Notes: generated by a model not told the origin, from the letters alone. Shown: positions 9,446 to 17,983, counted from the first letter of the stretch. The stretch is 64,000 bases of DNA from Vampirovibrio chlorellavorus (GCA_903866275.1 CAIPMU010000016.1:62001-126000), one strand, 5' to 3'. Numbers and translations: made by a program.

Positions 9446-9787
9446 CTAACCCTCTATCTCATCCACCGGGGCCGAACTGGCGTCCAGCACAGAGCCTTCC
9501 AGATAGAGCAGGATCGGCTCCTCATCTGTGTCTACCGGCATATCATCCGACGAGAGATAGGACACCTTGAGCTCCAGCTCCGACAAGTGACGACCACCTA
9601 CCGAAAATTCGGTGATGGTGTCCAGCGTGATGGTCCACAACTCCTCTTCGGAGCCATCCTTCTTATAGGATTGAATTTGCAGGCTATCCTCATCCACAGC
9701 CATCAGTTTACCTTCATAATACCGGTTGAAGGCGCCTTGGCGAACGAAGACAAACCTTTTCAACAAAGGCAGCAGCTTACGATACAT
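9446..9787 (-). CDS. Hypothetical small beta-rich protein
   Basis: About 113 residues, not recognised. The N-terminal 15-70 region alternates hydrophobic and polar residues (FVFVRQGAFNRYYEGKLMAVDEDSLQIQSY), as in Sm-like or SH3-like barrels. The C-terminus is strongly acidic (DDMPVDTDEEP, PVDEIEG). No signal peptide. I choose the ATG at 9787 because GGAG lies nine bases upstream; the track GTG at 9811 has no good spacing. A strong terminator follows, so it is probably a single-gene unit. An RNA- or protein-binding adaptor is conceivable but unproven. Confidence 0.62.
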   Translation of the reverse strand: MYRKLLPLLKRFVFVRQGAFNRYYEGKLMAVDEDSLQIQSYKKDGSEEELWTITLDTITEFSVGGRHLSELELKVSYLSSDDMPVDTDEEPILLYLEGSVLDASSAPVDEIEG

Positions 9788-10142
9788 TCCAGAGGTCTCC
9801 ATATAGCTCACTTTCCATTCTTACGCAGGGTGGCGTCGCGATTCCAAACACTTGGTTTGATACTAGTCTCTAACTAACGAGGAGTAAACGCTGAAAGCTC
9901 AGCGGTAATTTATTTCTCAGGTTCTCAGGAGAGTAAAACACCCATTATTCCTATTATACATCAAGTTTTAAAGAGACTCTAGCCCCCAAGCCCAAGGATC
10001 CTCCAAGGCACCGATCAGGTAGACCTGTCAAAAACCAGGGCGCTCTTCTATGGTTAAAACAGATCGGGCAAGCCCACCCCCTATGAGCGGTTAAATAAAG
10101 GCCTGTCATAATTTTAAGCTCATGCATTCGCGAATCATAAGA
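9788..10142. other. Intergenic region between divergent genes
   Basis: A 355-base AT-leaning stretch between the start of the small beta-rich gene and the promoter of the NarL-type regulator. No ORF with a ribosome binding site and no RNA gene could be recognised. Confidence 0.4.
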
Positions 10143-10172
10143 CTGGACGGAATTAAGCCTTCCCCCTATAAT
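10143..10172 (+). promoter_or_regulatory. Sigma70-like promoter for the NarL-type regulator
   Basis: A perfect TATAAT (10167-10172) lies 18 bases after CTGGAC, a partial -35 box. The start codon is ~60 bases downstream. The leader contains a TAG-trinucleotide run (AGTAGTAGCAGTAGTAGTAGG). Confidence 0.55.
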
Positions 10173-10233
10173 GGCGGCATGTTCTATAAGTAGTAGCAGT
10201 AGTAGTAGGTTAGTGAAGTAGGCAGGTTTAACA

Positions 10234-10920
10234 ATGTCGCAATTATCACCTCAGTTAGAAACTGGCATTATTCGGCTGGTGTTGGTCGAAGATTACAAAC
10301 TGGTCCGTATCGGTCTGCGCTCCGTGCTGAACGAAGATCCTCGCATTCAAGTGGTAGGAGAGGCCGAAACCGGCGAACAGGGCATCGAGATGATCCGCAC
10401 CCTGAAGCCGGATCTGGTTATTCTGGATTTAGGATTACCAGGCATTGACGGCATCGAAGTGACCAAGATGATCAAGGAATTTGATGACAGCATTAAAATT
10501 GTCATTCTGACCTCTCATGAGGTGGAGGACGAGGTGCTGGCCGCCCTGTCGGCAGGGGCCAATGCCTACTGCCTGAAGGAAATTACCTCCAGCCGACTGA
10601 TTGAAGTCGTGAAGTCAGTCTTTGAAGGGGCAGCCTGGCTGGATCCCGCAATTGCGGGGATGGCGCTGGAGATGTTCTCCAGTACCGGCATGAAGTCCAG
10701 AGCGAACGCACAGGGCGCTAAAAACGAATGGCAGCTTACCGAACGGGAAAATCAGGTGCTCACCCTGCTGGTTGAAGGCAAAAGCAACTCTGAAATCGCC
10801 GACTGCCTCTCCGTGAGCGTTCATACCGCCAAGGCCCATGTGTGCAGCATTCTGCAAAAGCTATCGGTGCATGACCGGGTGCAAGCTGCCGTCAAGGCGG
10901 TCAAGGAGAATCTGGTGTAA
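10234..10920 (+). CDS. NarL/FixJ-family response regulator (REC + LuxR-type HTH)
   Basis: 228 residues. The receiver domain (about 12-130) has the acidic pocket, the phospho-acceptor aspartate in VILDLGLPG and the conserved lysine in YCLKE. The C-terminal LuxR-type helix-turn-helix (about 163-225) reads LTERENQVLTLLVEGKSNSE...SVHTAKAHVCSILQKL. It should bind DNA as a dimer after phosphorylation. It precedes a receiver-only protein and a hybrid kinase on the same strand; the 237-base gap to the next gene argues against strict cotranscription, yet the same phosphorelay may serve all three. Confidence 0.92.
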   Translation: MSQLSPQLETGIIRLVLVEDYKLVRIGLRSVLNEDPRIQVVGEAETGEQGIEMIRTLKPDLVILDLGLPGIDGIEVTKMIKEFDDSIKIVILTSHEVEDEVLAALSAGANAYCLKEITSSRLIEVVKSVFEGAAWLDPAIAGMALEMFSSTGMKSRANAQGAKNEWQLTERENQVLTLLVEGKSNSEIADCLSVSVHTAKAHVCSILQKLSVHDRVQAAVKAVKENLV

Positions 10921-11157
10921 TCCCTGCGTTGGCAGCCAGAACATCTTTCCTTGCCACCGCGCCCAGAAGCCGGTGAAATCCTGGCCCCAAAATCCATGTC
11001 TCCGGGGTAACTGGGCCAGCTTTTACCACATCATATCGGATAACACTATGACTCATCGGGCAATAGCTTACGGCCTACTCGACGGAGTATCATTTTAAGC
11101 TGCGCCATTCCAAAAGCATGATACTGTTCAGCATTGGCAAACCCAGCAGGCACGCCC

Positions 11158-11649
11158 ATGAATCACACAGGAACAATCCCATTGCAACGTCCAATCAAGA
11201 GCACAAAAATTTATAACATCCTGCTTGCAGATGACGACCCTGACGATCGCTTGCTCACCAGTGAAGCGTTATCCACCACGGAACTCCCCCTTCGACTCTC
11301 TTATGTAGAAAATGGGGAAGACCTGATGCAATACCTGCAGCACACGGGAGCCTATCAAAACCCTTCTCCGGCCCGGCCCGATTTAATTCTTCTGGATTTA
11401 AGCATGCCGCAAAAAAATGGCTTTGAAGCGTTGCAAGCGATCAAATCCGATCCCAAGTTGCGACAAATTCCGGTGATTGTGCTCAGCACCTCCCGGAGCC
11501 AGGAGGACATTGGGCGATCGTATGCACTGGGGGCAAACTCCTATGTGACAAAACCCCAGAACTATGGTTCTCTAATTCATACAATACAAACGTTGGGGAA
11601 ATATTGGCTTGAAGTTGTCCAGCTGCCTTCAGATCGAAACGTCTACTGA
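11158..11649 (+). CDS. Single-domain response regulator, Rcp1-like
   Basis: About 163 residues, essentially one receiver domain. Acidic pocket residues appear in LLADDDPDDRL, the phospho-acceptor aspartate in LILLDLSMPQKNG, and the conserved threonine/lysine in VLSTSRSQED and YVTKPQNY. The spacing and the MPQKNG motif are those of Rcp1-like regulators, partners of cyanobacterial phytochrome kinases. No output domain, so it probably acts as a phosphorelay shuttle. ATG 11158 has CAGCAGG seven bases upstream and is preferred over the track TTG at 11134. Its 3' end overlaps the next gene by 41 bases, suggesting translational coupling. Confidence 0.9.
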   Translation: MNHTGTIPLQRPIKSTKIYNILLADDDPDDRLLTSEALSTTELPLRLSYVENGEDLMQYLQHTGAYQNPSPARPDLILLDLSMPQKNGFEALQAIKSDPKLRQIPVIVLSTSRSQEDIGRSYALGANSYVTKPQNYGSLIHTIQTLGKYWLEVVQLPSDRNVY

Positions 11650-12775
11650 CACCGAACAGGCACCCATCCGGGTGTTATTGGTGGATGATGATGAAGATGA
11701 GTACATTATTACTCGTCGAATTATTGCTGAAGTTGAGGGACGCAAGCACACGCTGGACTGGGCATCCAGCTATGAGGAAGGGTTGGCCATCATTGAGGAA
11801 GGCCGCCATGATATTTATCTGATTGATTACCAGCTGGATGAAAAAAACGGCCTGGATCTCCTTCGGGAAGCCATTAGCGATGGGTGCACCCAGCCCATGA
11901 TTCTGCTCACCGGACAAGAGGACCGGGAAGTGGATATTCAGGCCATGAAACTGGGCGCCTGGGATTATCTGGTCAAGGGACGGATCGATGCGTCCGCGCT
12001 GGAGCGGGCCATTCGCTATACGCTGGAACATAAAAAAGTGGTGGACGTGCTGCTGGAAGTCCAAAAACAGCGCGAAAAATTTGTCGCCACCCTAACGCAC
12101 GATTTAAAGACCCCCATTAAAGCCGAGTTCCGAATCTTTGAGTTGCTGATGCAAGAGCGTTTTGGCCCACTCACAGAAGATCAGCAGTTGGTCATTCACG
12201 AAATGCTGCGCTCCAACCGGTTTATGTACCAAATGGTTGATAATTTACTGACCGCCTTCAAGTTTGAAGAGGGCCAAATGGTGCTGCGGATGGAAACCCT
12301 GGACCTGAACGAACTGGTCTCGGATGCCATATCGATTGATCTCAGCGGGCTGGCGCAAGAAAAAGATCAGATTCTGACACTGTCCTTGCAGCCCGGCATC
12401 CCGTTAATTCCGGCGGATGCACTGGAAGTGAAGCGCGTGATTTACAATCTGGTGCAGAACGCCATTAATTTCACCCCCAAAAAGGGAAAAATTAAAATCA
12501 ACACCGAATTCAGGGATCATAAAGTCTTTGTGAGTGTGGAAGACACCGGCCCCGGCATTGAAGAGGTGATTCAAAAAAATCTCTTTGCCCCGTATGCCTC
12601 GATGTCCAAACGGTATCGCCATATTGGCACAGGTCTGGGTCTCTACATCTCCAAAAAAATTGTGGAAGCCCATCAGGGTGAGTTAACAGTAGACAGCCGA
12701 CTGGGTGAGGGCAGCCGCTTTACGTTCACCTTGCCCGATCAGCAGAGTGAAAAAAGTCGTCAGGTCAGCCTGTAA
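11609..12775 (+). CDS. Hybrid histidine kinase: N-terminal receiver + HisKA + HATPase
   Basis: About 388 residues. The order is unusual: a receiver domain comes first (about 20-140; VLLVDDDEDEY, YLIDYQLDEKNG, LVKGRID). A HisKA dimerisation domain follows, with the phospho-accepting histidine in ATLTHDLKTPIKAEF, then the ATPase domain (N box VQNAINF, G1 EDTGPGIEE, G2 GTGLGLYISKKI). No membrane segment, PAS or GAF domain, so input must come through phosphorylation of its own receiver, plausibly involving the upstream Rcp1-like protein. The start is TTG inside the preceding gene with GGGGAAA eight bases upstream; some later start is possible because the receiver begins at residue ~20. Confidence 0.9.
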   Translation: MKLSSCLQIETSTDTEQAPIRVLLVDDDEDEYIITRRIIAEVEGRKHTLDWASSYEEGLAIIEEGRHDIYLIDYQLDEKNGLDLLREAISDGCTQPMILLTGQEDREVDIQAMKLGAWDYLVKGRIDASALERAIRYTLEHKKVVDVLLEVQKQREKFVATLTHDLKTPIKAEFRIFELLMQERFGPLTEDQQLVIHEMLRSNRFMYQMVDNLLTAFKFEEGQMVLRMETLDLNELVSDAISIDLSGLAQEKDQILTLSLQPGIPLIPADALEVKRVIYNLVQNAINFTPKKGKIKINTEFRDHKVFVSVEDTGPGIEEVIQKNLFAPYASMSKRYRHIGTGLGLYISKKIVEAHQGELTVDSRLGEGSRFTFTLPDQQSEKSRQVSL

Positions 12776-13114
12776 AGCAGCTGAGCCCCCTCATTCGCCG
12801 CGACATCGCCATCAAGGGCCCCTGAGCTCAACGCCAGAGTTAACAGAGAAACGCGCTCTAGCCAGCGTCCATCTAAAAACCGCTGCAGGTTCGTGTCAAA
12901 CAACACCAGGTGGCTAGCATGACTTTCCCTCCAATGGGGAATAGTGAGGCTATTTATGAGTTGTTATATTAATCACTGAAGGGATAAACATCCCCTCTCT
13001 TTATCACAGAGAACGATGTACTGATTTTTTGCTTCAGACGATTCAAAACGTTTGCCCTGAAGCTCCAACAACCTACGCGAGTGACTTTGTAACCACCCAA
13101 ACGGAGGCCAATTT
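12776..13114. other. Intergenic region, no gene recognised
   Basis: A 339-base gap between the hybrid kinase and the small acidic protein. Only ORFs without ribosome binding sites are present. The last 120 bases become AT-rich and probably carry the promoter of the 13.1 kb gene. Confidence 0.35.
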
Positions 13115-13357
13115 GTGATGTCCATGTCGAATATCGAATACTCTTCCCTGAAAAAGAAAGCCGGATTGCATAATCGAGGCTACATTTCCCCACAACAGGA
13201 ATTTGACTTTGATGTAGACACGTTCGAGGCCGCCGGTTCTGACAAAAGCGATGCGGACAGCATCGATCTGGAAAACAGCTTTATTGGAGGCTCTCCAGAA
13301 CTGTTACACCAGAATGGGTTTGGCGAGTATTACGCCTTACAGGATTATGAAGAATAA
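13115..13357 (+). CDS. Small acidic hypothetical protein
   Basis: 80 residues, not recognised. Rich in Asp, Glu and Ser, with aromatic residues spaced through the chain (FDFDVDTFEAA, GFGEYYALQDYEE), no membrane segment and probably partly disordered. A strong GGAGG stands seven bases before the GTG start (a second start, ATG, is one codon on), and a clear terminator follows 17 bases after the stop, so it looks like an independently transcribed, well-translated gene. Function unknown. Confidence 0.65.
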   Translation: MMSMSNIEYSSLKKKAGLHNRGYISPQQEFDFDVDTFEAAGSDKSDADSIDLENSFIGGSPELLHQNGFGEYYALQDYEE

Positions 13358-13373
13358 TCCCCCAGATTTTACT

Positions 13374-13408
13374 GAAAAATACCTTCCTTATATATAGAAG
13401 GCTTTTTC
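13374..13408 (+). terminator. Intrinsic terminator after the small acidic protein gene
   Basis: GAAAAA..CCTTC, a CTTATATATA loop, then GAAGG..TTTTTC: a five-pair GC-containing core extended by an A/T stem and a T-run on the plus strand. Confidence 0.75.
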
Positions 13409-13484
13409 ACGATACAAGCCAACCGGACAGGCCAGTGAAATGCGACAGGCAGGACACTGGCCTGTTTGCATTCTTATCTCAAAA

Positions 13485-13800
13485 TTACAGCAGGCGAATG
13501 GTTTCAAAGACCGCAACAGGTTCTAATCGACCCTTGAGCCTCACCATCCCACACGAACGGTGCAATACGATCCTTAACCTATCTATATGTGCTGACCGAG
13601 ATCAGAATCTGCGAGCCAAACTCCCGATTGAGGCTTTCCAGTCGGACGGCCACGTTCACCGCATCGCCAATAACCGTCAAGTCCATAAAATCATCGGACC
13701 CAATGTGGCCAACCGTGACCGGACCAATGTTGATCCCCATCCCGATACTGATGGGCTAAGCGCCTTCCTGTTGAAGCCAATGCTTCTGCTACCGTTTTTT
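13485..13800 (-). pseudogene. Decayed class III adenylate/guanylate cyclase (C-terminal remnant)
   Basis: On the minus strand the bases still encode the cyclase catalytic core: ISIGMGINIGPVTVGHIGS, then DFMDLTVIGDAVNVAVRLE, then SLNREFGSQILIS, matching the conserved GI.I.TGPV.VGNIGS...DYTVIGD.VN.A.RLE block of class III cyclases. The frame is broken by TAG at 13789-13791, 13756-13758 and 13579-13581. The normal C-terminal ending (LKGRLEPVAVFETIRLL then TAA at 13485) is one base out of frame with the core, so there is also a frameshift. The N-terminal half and any regulatory domains are gone. The plus-strand ORF 13435-13803 is its antisense shadow. It once made cyclic nucleotide; it cannot now. 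Confidence 0.85.
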
Positions 13801-13972
13801 TGAACTCTACAGTGTGGAGGTACCGGTAAAAGCCCGGAAAACAGGCTCCCAGACTAAACACAGGACAAATAAGATTTCAGGCAGATTAGTCAGCCATCAG
13901 GACACGCTATCCTCCATCGTGAAAAATCTCGATTTTACCCTTGCCTCTGCAGCCCCCTTGAAAAGAACGCCC

Positions 13973-15175
13973 TTACCGGGGATACCAATCCAGATAACCC
14001 TGATGATAGGCTTTGGCCACCGTTTGGGCAAAGTTCCGGGGCTTCTTCCAGTACCAGCTGTGCGCGTTAATAAACGTCGCGCCACCCCCCAGATAGAGGT
14101 AGTTCTCCACAAAGCCCCCGTTTAACACTGGCGGCTTCGCCAGCCGGGTGCTCATCACACTCAGGATTCTGGCCTTATTGGGCATGGGGAGGGCAATAAA
14201 GTCATCCCAATGGTTTACATGCAACCACACCATATTGTGAGACAACATGTAACTCACCATGCTGGAGACCAGATAGCTCTCATCTTTCTCCGGGTTCGCC
14301 ACCAAGGAATAAAACAAAGCCAACGGGCTCCCAAAAGTAACCATCCCGCGCACTTTGTTTTCCGGTAAACAGTACTGTCGGGTATAATCGGGCAGACTGG
14401 TCATCCAGTTCCGGCGATAAATCGCCAGCAGGTCCGGGGGAATTTGTGGCTCAATCCCGGAGAAAAAAGGCGCCAACTTGCCCTGTGCATCATAACGAAT
14501 GCCGGAAGAACTCAACAGGGCTTCCAGGCAGGTGTACTGCTCACCTTTCTCTTGCAATTGGGCCATCACCACGGGATCAGCCCGCAAATCCCTGGCGAAA
14601 TCCTGAATATTCAGGTACGGCAAACGATACATCAGAAAATCGAAGGCCACCAGTGAACCTGCACTATGGCCCATCAGCATGATCGGTTGATGACCAGTGT
14701 GGCTGACCGCATCAAACAGCTCACCCACAATGGCTTTCTTGTTGGTTTGTTGCTCCACCCAAATCGCATCATGCAGAGTATAAGCCAATTTCTCTCGGGC
14801 CCGTTCGCCCAACCTTAACCATCCTCGACTCAGCAACGGATTGGCAATATTTCGTTTTACAGCGGCAATGGACAAATGACTTTTATCCCCCCAAAAGAAG
14901 TTAATTGTCTGTGGTGAAATGCCCAGGGTGCCCTTCTCTAAAAGATGTTCACTGGCCAAGGGTTCTTTGATCAGCGCCGCCCGAATGTAAGGGTGCAGTT
15001 TGGTCACCCGCCCATTAAAAGCATCCTGACTGGTGGGCGAATTCTGGTTGGTGCCGTGAATATACACAAACTGCAGTTCCTCTGCATACACACCAACTGC
15101 TCCAAAACTTAAAAACGCCCCAACCAGCATTCCCAACCCGGCCCGGACTTGATTCCACCTACTGAATCTCCTCAC
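13973..15175 (-). CDS. Secreted alpha/beta hydrolase (lipase/esterase-like)
   Basis: About 400 residues. The signal peptide (RRFSRWNQVR, then hydrophobic LGMLVGAFLSFGAVGVYA) ends near an AEE site. The mature chain begins LQFVYIHGTNQNSP, a typical hydrolase strand with an oxyanion HG, and has the nucleophile elbow GHSAG in MLMGHSAGSLVAFDF. The catalytic acid is unassigned; HVNHWDD near the C-terminus is a candidate acid/His segment. I start at GTG 15175 because GAGAGGGG lies seven bases upstream and a signal peptide follows directly; the track ORF adds 60 unlikely residues. Substrate unknown; exported to the periplasm or beyond. Confidence 0.78.
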   Translation of the reverse strand: MRRFSRWNQVRAGLGMLVGAFLSFGAVGVYAEELQFVYIHGTNQNSPTSQDAFNGRVTKLHPYIRAALIKEPLASEHLLEKGTLGISPQTINFFWGDKSHLSIAAVKRNIANPLLSRGWLRLGERAREKLAYTLHDAIWVEQQTNKKAIVGELFDAVSHTGHQPIMLMGHSAGSLVAFDFLMYRLPYLNIQDFARDLRADPVVMAQLQEKGEQYTCLEALLSSSGIRYDAQGKLAPFFSGIEPQIPPDLLAIYRRNWMTSLPDYTRQYCLPENKVRGMVTFGSPLALFYSLVANPEKDESYLVSSMVSYMLSHNMVWLHVNHWDDFIALPMPNKARILSVMSTRLAKPPVLNGGFVENYLYLGGGATFINAHSWYWKKPRNFAQTVAKAYHQGYLDWYPR

Positions 15176-15403
15176 AGCGAAACCCCTCTCATTGATCACC
15201 CTCTGAATCCCACAGGCTAATGCAAAGTCCGAGCCAACGCCATTCCACAGGCTGGCATCCATCCTAATCACTCGACCACTGGACAAGCCCAAACCACCAG
15301 CCAAAATGCCTGCAGGCGGGACGCAGCGCCAACGCATACTGGTTTTTCTGTTCAAAAAGCGTTACACTGGGCAAAGTCTTGAGATTGGCGAAAGGGAGGG
15401 GTC

Positions 15404-15775
15404 ATGGCACCCAAAAAAACCAGCGACGATAGCTCCAAAGCAGGCACAAAAAAGTCGGTGAATATTGAGCCACAATCCGATAGCGGTTTTGTGCAGAAAC
15501 AAGGCTCTGCCCAACGTCAAAAAAAACGCTTTGAAAGCGATCTGGCAGCCGAGATTATTGATGAACTCTACCCCTTGCTACTGGATAACTGCACCGATGA
15601 AGACGACGAAGTAGACACACAGGCAGTCTTTGAGAGCCTGGCGGGGTTATTGGGTCTCTTTATCGCGGATTATCACGAGGGGTATGGCCCCCAAAAAGCA
15701 CAGGCGGCCTTTCAGGATCTGATCGATCTGGCCGTGAATTTATATGAAGAACGCGTTGCCAACGCCACTGAATAA
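15404..15775 (+). CDS. Small hypothetical acidic protein
   Basis: 123 residues, not recognised. The first 40 residues are Lys/Ser/Gln-rich and probably disordered; from about residue 45 it looks helical and acidic (DLAAEIIDELYPLLLDNCTDEDDEVD, FESLAGLLGLFIADYHEGYGP). No signal peptide or membrane helix. The ribosome binding site is strong (GGGAGGGG just before the ATG). It is divergent from the secreted hydrolase, with a ~230-base shared upstream region, and converges with the DUF2145-like gene. Function unknown. Confidence 0.62.
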   Translation: MAPKKTSDDSSKAGTKKSVNIEPQSDSGFVQKQGSAQRQKKRFESDLAAEIIDELYPLLLDNCTDEDDEVDTQAVFESLAGLLGLFIADYHEGYGPQKAQAAFQDLIDLAVNLYEERVANATE

Positions 15776-15807
15776 ACCGCCCCAGTTCTGAATTGAACAA
15801 TTGACCT

Positions 15808-16848
15808 TCAGCCAACTGAATCCAGCGATTTACCCGAATAAAACGCGCGCTTCTCAAACAGGGGCGATCGATACAGACTCTCAACCGTCACGGTTTTGAT
15901 TGGGTCCACGTGCGGCACCTCTTCCTGCAGCACTGTAGGATGCTGTTTGGCAATATGTCTTAACATCGGATGAATATTAATCACTGCAGGCTCAAACAAA
16001 TGATCGATGGCCTCAATGACTTTAGCCGGATCATAACTACCAATTTTAGCAGCGACCACATTCATCAACACCCATTTATTGCAATTTAAACTATTTCTAG
16101 AATTATAGGTCGTCACTAAATTATAATCCCGGGTGAAGTATAACTGTTTGTATTGACCTTTCAGCATCGCCTCTCGCATAGCCTTACGCAGTTTAAGTTC
16201 CGGAATCATCACCAGTGCATCCCAGTCATAATTGGGCTGTGAGTAGAAAAAATCCACCGGATCATTACGCCATAAATCCGCGCGCTGTGGATAAGCGCAA
16301 TCATTATTGACGAGATCATAAATTACCCAGCGTTTGAGCTTGGGATCATAGATCAGAATCCCCGCATGCTCCATATAGGTGCGATCCTGCGTTTTTGTTT
16401 GCCAGGTCCCACCACGGGCAACCACGGCCACGGAAACCTTTTGCTTCTGCATTTCGGAGATCAACCAGTCAGAGAGTTGCTGAGCCATTTCCAGCTTTTT
16501 TTTGTCTGTTCTTTGCACCACCCTGAACGCCAGTGGTTCATCCGGATCCAGAGACAGCGGCATTGGACATGGCTTTTTAAGCTGCAGATTTTTGATGGCA
16601 AAACTGATTGGCGCCAGCGCCTCCAGAAAACGCTGTTTCAGATCAAAACCACCGTTACCCATGCCATGCGGCTGTACCTGCCAACGTCTGGCATGGACCA
16701 ACTGATTGGGCACCTCCTGCGATAAGGCAGCCCGCCTGACATGCGTATCTCCTATCACGCCAGGCGTTACTCTGGAACGCGGTGTGCTCTCCGCTTTTTT
16801 TGCAAACACGAAAGCGGGAGATTGAGTAGAACAGATCGATGCTATCAC
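15808..16848 (-). CDS. DUF2145-like protein, possible cysteine-hydrolase fold
   Basis: 346 residues. The central region carries VAVVARGGTW, a histidine in TYMEHAGILIYD and an NCNKW motif in TYNSRNSLNCNKWVLMN, the pattern I associate with the DUF2145 family and related permuted NlpC/P60 folds with Cys and His catalytic residues. That assignment is by eye. The N-terminus begins with a short hydrophobic stretch (IASICSTQSPAFVFA), perhaps an export signal, and then ~60 low-complexity residues. GTG start with AAGGAG seven bases upstream. If the fold is right it would cut or transfer peptides or amides in the envelope; no substrate can be proposed. Confidence 0.6.
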   Translation of the reverse strand: MIASICSTQSPAFVFAKKAESTPRSRVTPGVIGDTHVRRAALSQEVPNQLVHARRWQVQPHGMGNGGFDLKQRFLEALAPISFAIKNLQLKKPCPMPLSLDPDEPLAFRVVQRTDKKKLEMAQQLSDWLISEMQKQKVSVAVVARGGTWQTKTQDRTYMEHAGILIYDPKLKRWVIYDLVNNDCAYPQRADLWRNDPVDFFYSQPNYDWDALVMIPELKLRKAMREAMLKGQYKQLYFTRDYNLVTTYNSRNSLNCNKWVLMNVVAAKIGSYDPAKVIEAIDHLFEPAVINIHPMLRHIAKQHPTVLQEEVPHVDPIKTVTVESLYRSPLFEKRAFYSGKSLDSVG

Positions 16849-17152
16849 CCTAACTCTCCTTATAGAAACCCTGGCATCGAAACCCTATTGAATCACTTGA
16901 ATTTGAAGATGGCTTGATTATATATCAATATCCAGAAAAATGAAGGCCTCAATATCAAAAAAATATAAACAATTATTATTGTGCTTCCAATTTAATTGTT
17001 GATAGAACCATTTGACACTATCACGTGAAACCTATACAATAACTGAATTAATTTTATTTCATGACATGCACTCAGTCTATCTACAATTCAAGTGACTCAA
17101 GTGGGTAATCGACATACAAAATTGAATAGGTAGCTTCTTTTAAGGGGGTTTC
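16849..17152. promoter_or_regulatory. AT-rich divergent promoter region
   Basis: A 304-base, clearly AT-rich intergenic stretch between the DUF2145-like gene (minus) and the repeat protein (plus). It contains several TATA-like hexamers and the dyad AACAATTATTATTGT. Individual promoters could not be fixed. AAGGGGG stands four bases before the downstream ATG. Confidence 0.4.
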
Positions 17153-17983
17153 ATGCCGTTAAGATTGCTTTCTGCTCCAACAAGAGCAGGCATTAGTGAT
17201 TCCAAAAATAATCTAGCCAGCAGCAAGCCTGTGCCGACACGTCCAAAATTGTTGCAAGGTTTAAAAAAATCTGCCCATGCACATCCCAAACATCATTTCA
17301 GTCGGCACGCCCAGCCACCCAGCTGTACCATCAGTTACGATGAAGCAGAACTATTGGCCAATCATGCCATTCTGGATGCCCCGCTCGACAACAAGCAGGA
17401 TATTTTCGCCCGGATTGAATCCCCCTCTGATATTTTAAGATCCAATCTGGCAGCAGCAAACTTACTAGAGGTAATCAATCAGGGCGCCACCGAAGAAGAG
17501 CAACGCCGCAATCAGCTTAAAGCACTCTTCCTATGGGATAAGGTGGGCCAGGCTGTTGTCAATGAAACCTTGAAAACATGGCAAGATAAAATCAACTGCG
17601 CCAAAGAAATTATCCAGTGCTTGCCCGAAGAAATGGCCAGCCTGGTTAAGCCCAAGCCGCCCAAAAATCTAACACCTTTGAGCAAGCATGACGCCTACCT
17701 GTTGGCAGAAAGCATCCTGCTCAAAACACCGCTCGAAAACGCCCCGGCCATTCTGAGACAGGTTGTTTCGGCACGAGATCTGGTGAAGGTTGATATTGCG
17801 GCCACCAAAATACTGGCCAAAATGAACGAAAACAAATCAGAAGACGAGATACGGGTAAACAATTTACGCTATTTGTTTCTGATGCATAAAATTGGGGTGC
17901 AGGTCACAGAAACCATGCTCACCACCTGTGAGGACTACCGCATGTATGCCGTGCATCTTTTCAAGACAATCATCGGTAAATAA
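17153..17983 (+). CDS. Hypothetical protein with two ~95-residue tandem repeats
   Basis: 276 residues, not recognised. A basic low-complexity N-terminus (about 1-57) precedes two homologous helical units at about 60-157 and 175-274. Corresponding pieces are EAELLANHAILDAPLDN / DAYLLAESILLKTPLEN, SDILRSNLAAANLLEVIN / RDLVKVDIAATKILAKMN and RRNQLKALFLWDKVGQAVVNETL / RVNNLRYLFLMHKIGVQVTETML. An internal duplication followed by divergence is evident. No signal peptide or membrane helix. Its N-terminus resembles that of the next gene in composition. A structural or effector-like role is possible but not shown. Confidence 0.72.
   Translation: MPLRLLSAPTRAGISDSKNNLASSKPVPTRPKLLQGLKKSAHAHPKHHFSRHAQPPSCTISYDEAELLANHAILDAPLDNKQDIFARIESPSDILRSNLAAANLLEVINQGATEEEQRRNQLKALFLWDKVGQAVVNETLKTWQDKINCAKEIIQCLPEEMASLVKPKPPKNLTPLSKHDAYLLAESILLKTPLENAPAILRQVVSARDLVKVDIAATKILAKMNENKSEDEIRVNNLRYLFLMHKIGVQVTETMLTTCEDYRMYAVHLFKTIIGK

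Noticed and set aside
10170-10233. TAG-repeat leader as a CRISPR or attachment site
   Set aside because: Too short and trinucleotide in nature; reported only as a minor leader repeat.
13485-13800. Idea that TAG is recoded as an amino acid, keeping the cyclase alive
   Set aside because: Other genes in the window end in TAG (for example mtnD and the 35074 gene), and the cyclase also has a frameshift, so decay is the simpler reading.
13435-13803. 122-codon plus-strand ORF
   Set aside because: It is the antisense of the decayed cyclase; the conserved cyclase residues are on the minus strand.
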